Assembly (NCBI RefSeq): GCF_011075055.1
Contig: NC_058155.1
Span: forward strand, 10,697,537 to 10,761,536
Length of the DNA stretch: 64,000 bases
DNA from: Mangifera indica
Taxonomy: Eukaryota; Streptophyta; Magnoliopsida; Sapindales; Anacardiaceae
Reading direction: 5' to 3'
In this document: piece after piece, positions 1 to 10,557 of the stretch
Position numbering within the stretch: the first letter of the stretch is position 1
Layout: each line of letters starts with the position of its first letter
The notes under the pieces: model-generated
Database searches by the model: none
Seen by the model: only the letters and a program-made list of their open reading frames with translations
What the model was told of the DNA's origin: nothing
Program-made: the position numbers and the translations under genes

Positions 1-396
1 ACGCAAACCACGATTCAATCTGTTCCGTCGGACTAGTAGGCCGCCGGATATTAACCCACATGCCTTTATGCGTTAACACGTTCCGGATCCAATCAGACTC
101 AACCAACAGAGCAGGTTCTTGTTCCAAATCAAATTACAGACTAAACCTAAGCAGTTACTGTGGAGGTCTACTTGTTCTTGTATGGTCAATTTACCTAGAG
201 GTACCTTTCTAAAGCAGTTTGGCACAACGGCATAAAGAGCTTGTCTCACTTACTAAAGATCTTCTAACATACAAAAGTGTCTGTTTCATGTTCTTGCTTA
301 TCTTCCTTTATCACCTTTGGTATTTTGTGGTGCTTTAGTTTTTCTTTATTTTGTTTTGAAGTGAGTTTGATTTTTGTGTGAAGAAAGAGAACAGAA
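1..396 (+). promoter_or_regulatory. 5' flank and probable 5' UTR of the ACA1-like gene
   Basis: This stretch precedes the ACA1-like start codon and contains no convincing reading frame. The last 100 bases are T-rich and then purine-rich, as in plant 5' leaders. No clear TATA box at a definite spacing was found, so the transcription start is not placed. The upstream limit of the promoter lies outside the window. Confidence 0.4.
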
Positions 397-3300
397 ATGG
401 AGAGCTACTTGAACGAGAACTTTGGAGATGTGAAGGCGAAAAACTCATCAGAAGAGGCGCTACAGAGATGGAGGAAGCTCTGTGGATTTGTGAAAAACCG
501 GAAACGAAGGTTCCGTTTCACTGCTAATCTTTCTAAGAGATTTGAGGCTGAGGCTATTCGTCGGTCAAATCAGGTTTCACTTCTCTTACTGTTATTTTTT
601 GTTTTTTATCAGGAGCTTTTTGATACCGTGAGTTTGTTGCTTAGGTTTTACTGTTTTGCTAATATTTTCTTTGTTATAATTTGCTGAGGCAAATCTCTAT
701 TTCTGTTTCTGCTCTTTTGAAAACTGGCCAACTTAAATATTTTTGCGGAAAGTTGAGCTTATATCTTCGGCATAATTTTAATAGATATCCTTGATGATAT
801 CTTAATAAGTTTTATCTATTTTTAATTCGAGTTCGAAAATGTGTTAGCGGTCGCAGACTCTGTCCTGTGCATTATTTCACAGAGGGGCAGTAGAAATTAG
901 CTAGCTTAATCACAAGACGGAAGCTAAATCCTTGCAGCATATGCATGAAATTTTGGCAAATGGATGAAAGTTGCGTATTTCTTATACTGTGAATTATGAA
1001 TGAAGTTTCAGCTTTCAATTTTCAGTGTTTTAAGGGGATAGTTGGTGCTGGAGTGACCAATATTCTACACTTTTTACATGATTTGGTGTAACGTTAGATA
1101 CAGTGACCTAACTGACTTGGCAATTATATCTCTTAACCAAAGCTTGTCCTCCTCGAATATGGGAACATAGTAAAAAGCTAGCAACATAATAGCTTAGTAA
1201 CTTTTATTAGCCTTTGAAATAGAAGTTGGTCGAGTGCAAAAGCAGGTCGTTTTATTATGCAGTTCTATCGGGAGAATTATTACACAAGAGTTGTTTTATT
1301 CAGAAGCAGTCAATTGACCATTTCTAAGTCAGGCTTGGATAGCCTTTTCTGGTGATGGTCTGGATGCTTTGCAATGAATTTTTTTTTTTTCATGGCAGTT
1401 GTTTTGTTAGAACTTGTAATTGGATGTATTTGAGCAAAATTGATGCTACTCAATGAATAACAAAAGCATGTGGGGCATATTGTGGTTTTTGGACTCTGTT
1501 GTAGCCTCTTAAATTACTAGATAATGATAATGAAATAGTTAGCATGAATTATAATAATTGGTGATATGGCTTCCATAAAGAATAAGTAAAGAGAATCTTT
1601 GAAACTTAAAATGAAATTTGAATTTTTTCATATTCTCATTTTTTAACGTTCTTTTCCAACCTTGAACATTTTAGGAGAAGTTAAGAGTTGCAGTTTTAGT
1701 TTCACAAGCTGCACTTCAGTTTATCAATGGTATGGATCTCAAAACCGGTCAAGCTTAAAGGTTTAGACTATCTGAGTTTTTTCTCCTCTTTATTTTGTGT
1801 AATACCCCCAGAATGCCTACCCTACAGGTCTAAATTTGTCCAATGAATACACTGTGCCCGAGGAAGTAGAGGGAGCAGGCTTTCAAATATGTCCTGATGA
1901 GTTGGGATCCATTGTAGAAGGCCATGACATCAAGAAGTTCACAATTCATGGTGGAACCAAGGGTATTGCGGAGAAGCTCTCCACATCCATTTCTAATGGT
2001 ATTTCTACTTCTGATCAATTGTTCAATAAGAGGAAAGAAATTTATGGAATTAATAAATTCACAGAAAGCCCAGTTCGTGGATTTTGGCTTTTTGTATGGG
2101 AAGCCCTCCAAGATATGACTCTCATGATACTTGCTGTTTGTGCACTTGTTTCACTGGTTGTTGGCATAATAATGGAGGGATGGCCTAAGGGTGCCCATGA
2201 TGGGCTTGGGATTGTTGCAAGCATTCTGCTTGTTGTGTTAGTTACTGCCACAAGTGATTATAAGCAATCTCTGCAGTTCAAAGATTTGGACAAGGAGAAG
2301 CAAAAGATAGCTGTTCAGGTCGCCAGAGATGGGATCAGGCAGAAGATCTCAATATATGATTTGCTTCCTGGAGACATTGTTCATCTTTCCATTGGTGACC
2401 AGGTCCCTGCTGATGGGCTTTTTATTTCAGGGTTTTCTTTGCTGATTAATGAATCCAGTTTAACAGGTGAGTGTGAACCAGTTAATGTGAATGCATTAAA
2501 TCCTTTTCTCCTCTCTGGAACCAAAGTTCAGGATGGTTCATGCAAGATGCTTGTTACTACAGTTGGGATGAGAACCCAATGGGGGAAACTGATGGCTACT
2601 CTTAGTGAAGGAGGAGATGATGAGACCCCATTGCAAGTTAAACTCAATGGGGTGGCAACCCTCATCGGAAAAATTGGCCTCTTTTTTGCTGTTTTGACAT
2701 TTGCTGTTCTGGTGCAAGGTTTATATAGCCACAAGCTGCAAGAAGGAACTCAGTGGACCTGGTCTGGAGATGATGTGATGGAAATATTGGAATCTTTTGC
2801 TGTTGCTGTTACGATAGTTGTTGTTGCTGTTCCTGAGGGACTCCCATTGGCTGTAACTTTGAGTCTTGCCTTTGCCATGAAAAAGATGATGAATGATAAG
2901 GCTCTTGTCCGCCATCTGGCTGCTTGTGAGACAATGGGATCAGCTACAAGTATCTGTAGTGACAAGACTGGTACGCTAACGACTAACCACATGACTGTTG
3001 TGAAAGCATGCATTTGTGAGGAAATCAAGGAGATAAGCAACTCTAAGGGGAGTCTTGGCTCTTCTATTCCTGCTCCAGCTTTGGAAATTCTACTTCAATC
3101 AATATTTAACAACACTGGTGGGGAAGTTGTTAAAGGAGAAGGGAATAAAACTGAGATACTGGGGACGCCCACTGAAACTGCTCTTTTGGAATTTGGCTTG
3201 TTGCTTGGTGGAGATTTCCAAGCAGAGCGACAAGCATCAAAAATTGTGAAAGTTGAACCTTTCAACTCTGTGAAAAAGCGAATGGGAGTAGTCTTAGAGC

Positions 3301-5346
3301 TTCCTGAAGGAGGATACAGGGCACACTCCAAGGGTGCTTCTGAAATAATATTGGCTCGATGTGTCAAGCTTTTAAACCAAGATGGTGAAATTGTACCGCT
3401 AGATGAAGCAGCTGTCAATTATCTAAAGAATACTATTGACCAATTTGCTAATGAAGCCTTGCGAACGATATGTCTTGCTTTCATGGAAATTGGAGATGAA
3501 TTCTCTGCTGAAGCTCCCATTCCCACTAATGGTTACACCTGTATTGGCATTGTGGGTATCAAAGATCCTGTGCGCCGTGGTGTCAAGGAATCTGTTGCAA
3601 TCTGTAGGTCAGCTGGCATTACTGTTCGGATGGTCACAGGAGACAACATAAATACTGCTAAGGCTATCGCTAGGGAATGTGGAATTTTAACTGATGATGG
3701 AATTGCAATTGAAGGCCCAGAATTCCGGGAGAAAAATGATGAGGAATTGAGTGCACTTATACCGAAAATTCAGGTGCATTTATAAATTTAGTTACATTGT
3801 TTTAGCAGCATTTTATTTTTATTTGAATCAAGATGGAAGATGAATAGTTTTTTATTAATTGCCACCAATTTTAATGGACAATTTCTTTTTTTAGGAAACT
3901 TTGTGTTATGTGTTACTGTGAAAAAATTTCCACTTCTACAAAAAACGGCCCATCTAACGAGAGCCTTACCTGTAGAAATTTTTTTCCCCGACTAATATTG
4001 AGTTCTACACTTTCAGGTTATGGCTCGATCTTCACCAATGGACAAGCATATGCTTGTGAAACACCTAAGAACCACTTTAAAAGAAGTTGTTGCAGTGACT
4101 GGTGATGGTACGAATGATGCTCCAGCACTTCATGAAGCTGATATTGGTTTAGCAATGGGCATTGCTGGAACAGAGGTATTACTTGTATGCTGCTTCTCTT
4201 TTCTTTTATCTGAAAGGCATGCATACTGAAGTTGTGATATTTGAGATATTCTTTTTTTTTCTGCTATGAAATTTTCCTAATTAATGCTTAAAAATTTGTG
4301 TTCAATCCACAGGTGGCAAAAGAGAGTGCTGATGTCATAATATTGGATGATAACTTCTCCACAATCGTGACTGTTGCCAAATGGGGACGATCAGTTTACG
4401 TTAACATTCAAAAGTTTGTTCAGTTTCAGTTGACAGTCAATGTGGTTGCCCTAATTGTTAATTTTTCTTCTGCCTGTTTGACGGGTAAGTAGACCCTGAT
4501 CTTTTATCTTTCCAGCATAGTTATAACTTTTGCATGCTTCTTTTCATGAATCAACTCTTTATGTTTTTGTGTTGGATGTTTTCAGGAGATACTCCCCTTA
4601 CTGCTGTTCAGCTTCTATGGGTCAACATGATCATGGATACGCTAGGAGCACTGGCTTTGGCTACAGAGCCTCCTAGCGATGACCTCATGAAGAGGTCACC
4701 AGTTGGTAGGAAAGGGAACTTCATTGATAATATAATGTGGAGAAATATATTAGGACAGTCTGTGTATCAATTTTTGGTGGTATGGTATCTTCAAACAAGA
4801 GGAGAAGCAGTTTTTTGTCTTGATGGCCCAGATTCAAAGTTGATATTAAACACAGTTATTTTCAACACTTTTGTGTTTTGCCAGGCAAGTTCCAGTTTGA
4901 GTTAATTTTGGACCAATAGCCATATTCAGTACCTCAACTTTAAGAAAGTGAATCCAGAAAAGTATTTCCAAAATTTTCAATTTCATATATTCAGCTGTGC
5001 ATCTTTACTAATTTTCCATTCTTTTATGCATTTTGACGGCATGCCTTGTCAAAATACATACTTGACATATGGGCTTACACAAAACCTATATCTTCAGGTT
5101 TTCAACGAGATTAGCTCCAGAGAGATGCAAAAGATAAACGTCTTCAAGGGCATACTGAAGAACTATGTATTTGTGGCTGTTCTTACTTGCACTGTGCTCT
5201 TTCAAGTAGTAATAATTCAGTTCCTGGGTACATTTGCCAACACATATCCTCTCAATTTGCAGCAGTGGTTTGTTAGTGTGCTTCTTGGATTTCTTGGAAT
5301 GCCAATTGCTGCTGTTTTGAAGTTGATCCCTGTGGGATCGTGCTGA
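397..5346 (+). CDS. ACA1: Autoinhibited P2B-type Ca2+-ATPase, ACA1-like, seven coding exons
   Basis: Calmodulin-regulated P-type pump that exports Ca2+ from the cytosol; Arabidopsis ACA1 is placed on endomembranes or the plastid envelope. Coding exons are 397-573, 1675-1729, 1828-3773, 4017-4175, 4313-4484, 4586-4884 and 5098-5346. Phases all close, giving 1018 residues, the usual family length. The N-terminus ([17 protein letters not shown]) and the end (IPVGSC) resemble Arabidopsis ACA1 more than ACA2. Residues about 20-55 form the basic calmodulin-binding autoinhibitory segment ([16 protein letters not shown]). PEGLPLAV marks membrane helix 4, DKTGT carries the phosphorylated Asp near 456, KGASE lies in the nucleotide domain and [10 protein letters not shown] is the hinge. 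Two oddities: the actuator TGES motif reads TGEC (about 290-293), and intron 6 begins GC (CAG|GCAAGT at 4882). The start is the first ATG of the conserved N-terminus. It converges on the minus-strand cyclin gene. Confidence 0.96.
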
Positions 5347-7197
5347 GATAATGCAAACCAACAGGGGTATTATTCTAACCAATTCGTTGGCGCTCTCATT
5401 TGTGAATTAGGTTTCTGTGATTCACACTTAAAGGAAGGAAAAAAAAATGATTTTCTTTATCTAGCTTTCCCAGATTATACAGTAGTCGTATTTCTGGGGC
5501 TGACACAGGTTTTTACACGGTAAAGTTTGAACTCTGTAAAATTTGTTTTAGTTTGGTTTTTGAGCCCTCTATCTGATAATAGAACTTATACTCAATATGC
5601 ATATCGGATATTTTTGTCTGACTTCCTTGTCTTGACTAATCTCATCTTTTCATATTGCCGTGTGTTTCACAAGAGGTTAGATTAGTTCCCTTGCCAGCTT
5701 TTAGGTATTGTATTCTCATTAGGATTGAGAATGACTTATCTTGCTTAAACAATGGAAATACATTAGCCAAAATTTTTATTGTTCATTCTCAAATGGTTAT
5801 CATCTTGTTCATTTCACTTTGATCTGATGATTGCTAGCCGATTGAATCCAATCTGATACCTCTTCACTAGCAATATGAGGAGGCCAAACACATCTTACTG
5901 ACTTTTTGTTATGTTGCATGCTTGGAACTTAATATTCTTCTCTTATATTCTCTGCATTGGGATAATTTTTAGCTTTCAGTTTTTCACCTTCCATCTTTAT
6001 ATCTCTCTGTACCTCGTTGGGTGATTGAAGTTTGATTATTGGCAAGATCAAGAAGACGGTTATAATGTTACACCTAATATGACTGGTGATTAAATAGACT
6101 CTTGACTCCAATTTGATTACTCAATTGTTACTGTAACATTCTATTATACTTAAAATAAAGAGGAATGATAAAAACATTCCTAGCCGGGTTTGTGGTATGC
6201 CATATTCGATGTCTCAATAGTAACTTGTCATTGTATGGAGTAAAGACTAGACACACTCTAAGAGGGAGTGAGCCAAGAGACTTGTGAGAGTTCTGACGTT
6301 AGCCATGGTGGGTTAAATACTCGAACATTTTCTGTACCCGGCTAGTAAGTGTACCACTACTGCCGGTAAAGGACTCAATGCTAGTTTGACTGCAGAGCTA
6401 GAGTTCTATTTGCCAGATAATCGGTTTTACTCAAGCAAACGGATAGCCTCATGATCATTTCAAATAACATGATATTGGAAAATGCGACAAACGGCAGAAC
6501 AGTAGCCAAACATTGACCAAGAGAGGTAGCAGAGTAGCAAAAGCTTGAGATTCTGAGTACGAGAATAATGATTTAAATCTTCTCTATCTTACTTTGTTGC
6601 TGTGAACCGGTTTATTGGATCCGGGGTTTCACTAGTGATGTTATAGAGTTACACTGCGAGTAAAAGATGTCAGTATGTGTTGCATTGAATCCAGGGTTTC
6701 ACCAGTGATGTTATAGAGCTACATTTCGAGTGAAAGATGTCAGTATGTGTTGCATTATCAAGTTAAGAGCAGAATTGGGCTGGAAAATTGTAGCTGCAGT
6801 ACAGACTATGATCAACATAGAAATTCCTTTCTGATTCCAGAAACGATGTCTTGGGTTTCATGGCCCCTAAAACCTAAACACTTTGACAGGGAAGAAAGAG
6901 GATGGCCCGCCCTTAAAGTATCACCCAACATTCAAACAAATCCAATCAGTCATCTTTACAATTACAAAACCTTTTTCTGACGGCCAACATGCAACATAGA
7001 TGCATCAAATTACGCAAACACAGTTCTTCCTTTCCCCACTGACTCCACCTTGTTTATTGCCAGCCTTTCAAAGACACAAGAAAGCATTCCAGTAGCCATT
7101 GAAGACCTCTCTTCTAGGCTCTTTTGTACCTTGTAAAATTGGTTTAAAAACAAGAAGCTTTTAATTATATTTTTATGTAGCCTTGCTTTTCTTTTCT
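5347..7197. other. Convergent intergenic region between the ACA1-like and cyclin genes
   Basis: This 1.85-kb stretch holds the 3' UTRs of both converging genes. The only structure seen is a 70-bp tandem duplication at 6617-6756, annotated separately. The short open frames at 5929-6111 and 6747-6980 have no recognisable motifs, and the second overlaps the duplication. They are treated as chance. Confidence 0.5.
6617..6756. repeat. Tandem duplication, two copies of a 70-bp unit
   Basis: Copies at 6617-6686 and 6687-6756 share most positions, including GTGATGTTATAGAG and AAGATGTCAGTATGTGTTGC. They differ at only a handful of sites, so the duplication is fairly young. It lies downstream of both flanking genes, with no sign of coding use. 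Confidence 0.8.
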
Positions 7198-8476
7198 TTA
7201 ATCACAATTTTTATCACCATCATTGAAAGTAAGCCTTTTTCTCTTAGTACTAACAGCCGAAGAAACTGAAGGACTATCTATAACATTGCCTATGCTCAAG
7301 GGGTTTGGCGATAGATCCGGAGATTTCACATAATTTTGCATCTCTAATTTCTGCATTGTACTGTAGCAGGCCAGCACATCTTCCTGTGATAGAAAAATCC
7401 CAACAGGATGTTAAAGACCCCTGGACTATATTGTTAAACTGACAGAAAAAAAAAAAAATGAACAGAAGCCTCACAATTTCAAGAAATCCACAGTAAGATA
7501 TCGAATTCATCTTCCACTCAAGTGCTTTTCTTGTGAGTCGTTGATCCAGTGCCACCAAGGTTGCAGCTGCGGCTATGGTAGACGGTCGATAATCCAGTAA
7601 ATTGATTTCTGTATTTGCCAAGGAAGAACATTGAGAAACGAAAATCAAATTATTACAAAATCGAGATAAAGAAAAATTTATATATTCAAGAGACCTCTCG
7701 TTATAGCTAATATGAGTGTTGCAGTCCTGGAGATAATATCATTTGGCGGATCCTGGTACAATTTCGTGATGAAGTAATGAAGAAAAGTAAAAGGGGTAAT
7801 TGATCCCATTCTCCAATCCAGTGTTGTCAAGACCAAAAGCTCCATTTTCAGAATCACTTTGCTCTCGAAATTGTATTCATCCATCTGAAACTCTGAGAGG
7901 GCTGGAACCTTCACCTCCTCCATCTTTGCAGCCAGGGAAAGGCATGCTACTGATAAAAGCTTGATTGCCCATGATTTTTCACTCTGAAAAAACATCACCA
8001 ACTCAACTCAAAAACAAGAAGGGCCGATAAAGAGCATTATCAAGGATTAAACTTACATTAATGAAGCACTTGGAAAGGAATCGATCGAAGTATGCAACTG
8101 ATAAACAAGCTGTTTGGAAGTGAAATCCAAAGACTGCTCTTGTCTGCATTAATAAAAAAAACAAAAAAAAAGAAACAATCATGAGTATAAAATCACAAAA
8201 ATGGACTTAGCTCAATTAAAGCTAGAGAAATGGGCTGTTGAAACTAACTTTAAGAATCCATTCAACAGCTTCCAATCGGGCACATCTAATTTCTTCATTA
8301 TGCACCAAAGGTTTATCCTTTTGGAACCCAAAACTGGTCTCTTTATCACCCAACATTTTCATAGACTCATCATCTAAGAAACTGTAATCCTTATAGAAGC
8401 TGGTTTCTACTAATTCTTCATTCAGAAACGTTTCGCTTTCTTGACAAAGAAGCTCAGAGAAAGAATTATCACCCAT
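7198..8476 (-). CDS. CYCD5;1: D-type cyclin, CYCD5-like, five exons
   Basis: G1 cyclin that partners CDKA and phosphorylates the retinoblastoma-related protein to release E2F. Exons on the minus strand are 8476-8249, 8143-8057, 7983-7695, 7608-7475 and 7383-7198. All phases close, giving 307 residues. Residues 9-13 read LLCQE, the LxCxE retinoblastoma-binding motif. The N-terminal cyclin box (about 65-190) includes the D-cyclin signatures AYFDRFLS and LLSVACLSLAAKMEE. The cyclin C domain follows (RPSTIAAAATL). The tail ends in KRKRLTFNDGD, close to the basic C-terminus of Arabidopsis CYCD5;1, and with the short length this favours CYCD5 over CYCD3. The start is the first ATG before the LxCxE motif. 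A TA-rich stretch about 40-50 bases upstream could be its TATA box. A transposon with E2F motifs lies about 0.7 kb upstream. Confidence 0.93.
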
Positions 8477-9192
8477 TTTTATTTCTATATGTATCCAAAC
8501 AGCTAGAAAAAGAATATATATATATAAAATCTAACACACAGTATCAGGTGATACATTAATAAAAATAATTTGGAAAGAGAAAATGAGGCTGAACACCATG
8601 ATTGAAAGATTGGACAGAGAGACAGAAAGATATGGAGATGAAGATGGAGAGCTAAAATCTACCCCAAAAAGATTCATAGATTAAACCCAAAAGAAAGAAA
8701 AGAGTTTGAGTTGGGTTATATGCAGCTGCAATTGTCCTTAACCTCCTCAGATGGCAATAGAAATTGCAGTAAAAATTCAATTTTTTAATTTTAAGCGCGT
8801 TTCCGTGGGTTGGGACGACCCAGTGTTTACTGAAAGAGAGTGAGTGGGTTCAGGGCAAGAACAGAGTTGATGTTTGGTGGACGTGAGAGTGTAGAGCGTG
8901 TGATACACTGTCCAATAACAAGTGAAGGAAAGAATCAACGTGAAGTGGATACCGTACCTGCGGTAGTACGTGAAAGACGCCCATTTTTGTTGTGTAGTTG
9001 GATTGAAGAGTGGGCCGCCTGACCAGTCAAACATGGCCATGTCACTCAAACAGAAAATTCATCATTTTCGATTTGATGGCTTTGGAATTTTTTAGTGGAT
9101 AATTCTTCTGTAGTATTTGTGTAAAAGAAGCAAAGATGGAGGTAGCAATAAATTCGACCGACTGAGTTCAAGTATAAGATCGAATTTAAAAA
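8477..9192 (-). promoter_or_regulatory. Promoter-proximal region of the cyclin gene
   Basis: Upstream of the minus-strand cyclin start. A (TA)n run at about 8515-8527 is at a plausible TATA distance. The frames at 8777-9049 (-) and 8840-9022 (+) show no family features. No E2F consensus was seen in this proximal part; the nearest pair lies inside the element at 9193-9525. Confidence 0.4.
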
Positions 9193-9525
9193 GGCTAAAG
9201 GATTATTTCCCGCCCAAAGTACAGCGGGAAAGAGGGATCATCAAAACATAATAATGCATCAAAAAAATTTTATCATCAATAATGGTATTAAATTTAATAT
9301 CAAAAATTAAAAACTAAACCCTAAAAAAAAAATACCATTTTTTAAAATTTAATCTATAAAAATAGTTAGTTTTTATGGTTTATAAAAGAAAAAAATGATC
9401 AAATTTTAAGAGATAAAAGTTTCATTAATTTTAACTATTTATGGATAGATAAATAAAATTTTCAAAATTAACAAAGAAAAACTTGAGATAACAACACTCT
9501 TTGAATGAGAATAAATCCTTTGGGC
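9193..9525. mobile_element. Mutator-like MITE with 9-bp target site duplication
   Basis: A 333-bp AT-rich element. The left end reads GGCTAAAGGATTATTTCCCG and the right end, on the other strand, GCCCAAAGGATTTATT, so the ends are imperfect inverted repeats. It is flanked on both sides by the identical nonamer ATTTAAAAA (9184-9192 and 9526-9534), the duplication length typical of Mutator-like elements. The left end is related to the termini of the elements at 10137, 16084 and 25941. There is no coding capacity. Confidence 0.72.
9206..9231. promoter_or_regulatory. Inverted pair of E2F consensus sites
   Basis: TTTCCCGC at 9206-9213 and its reverse complement GCGGGAAA at 9224-9231 both match the plant E2F consensus TTTSSCGC exactly. 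They lie about 740 bp upstream of the cyclin start codon and inside the left end of a MITE. Whether they are bound is unknown. Confidence 0.5.
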
Positions 9526-10136
9526 ATTTAAAAATTCAATATTATCAAAATCAAATTTGAGTTTAAATTTGAAGGTAACTGACTCATTAAATTAAACTCT
9601 CTAAGTTTATAAAAGCTTGATTTGAATTGATTAAAATAATATCATTTTGATTAATTTATAATAATTAATATTATTTTGATCATTTTTTTTTTGTTTATAA
9701 TACTAAATTAGAATTTAATCTTAGGCAAATACCTATTTTCAAAACTATTCATCTCCTATATTTCAAAAACTCTTGACTTTGATGATATAATCTTCATTTA
9801 AGCTGGATCATTTTTCCAAAATTGAATCAGCCGTACGCTTTATATATATAAAATTCTTCCCATGTAACTTAAACGACTTTTTAGAGGCCTTGAGCAGTAT
9901 ATAATTAAATATTACGAGGAACAAGAGACATGGTTTAATTTCTGGGAAGTCCCCTTATTTTATTTTTATTATTGTAAGATGACACAAGATCCAAAGTGTA
10001 ATTAATTAAGGATTTATTAAAAGTAAACTTGATTGCCATTTTAAATGACCAATAATAATAGCTTAGAAAATTCGTTCGCTCAGATCAGGTGCAGCTAAAT
10101 TATTAAGGCTTCTAAGGCAATGCATTATGTTTCTTT
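9526..10136. other. AT-rich intergenic DNA
   Basis: Very AT-rich sequence between two MITEs. No reading frame, RNA gene or repeat structure could be recognised. Confidence 0.5.
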
Positions 10137-10557
10137 GGCCAAATTACTAATTCCCACCAAAGGTTTATTAAAATCTCAAATTTTTCTCTATTAATTTTTG
10201 AAAATATAAATTTTATTATTATATTAAAATTTAGGATAAAAATATTAAAAAACTAAAAATTTATTATATTTTTCTTTTTATTTTAAAAATTAATAATTTT
10301 TTTTATTCAAGAATTAAAAAATTAAATTTCTTTTAGAGTTTTTTTCTTTTTAATGAATATCTTCTTTTCGATAGTCAACGTTCTTTCTCTAATCTCTCTG
10401 TCACCCTCCCTTAGTTGTCTTTATTTTTATTTTTTTAATATTTTTATCTTTAATTTTATTAATAAATATTAATATAAGGATGAATATTTAAAATTTAAAA
10501 TTTAATTAAAAAAATTGTCATTTCGCCACACCTTGGGTGGGAAATAGTTCTTTGGCC
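10137..10557. mobile_element. Mutator-like MITE, 421 bp
   Basis: The left end GGCCAAATTACTAATTCCCA and the right end (opposite strand GGCCAAAGAACTATTTCCCA) are imperfect inverted repeats of the same family as the element at 25941. The flanks TGTTTCTTT (10128-10136) and TATTTCTTT (10558-10566) match at eight of nine positions, consistent with an aged 9-bp target duplication. The interior is AT-rich and non-coding. Confidence 0.7.

Noticed and set aside
1830..3418. Minus-strand frames opposite the ACA1-like large exon
   Set aside because: They are antisense shadows of a strongly conserved coding exon.
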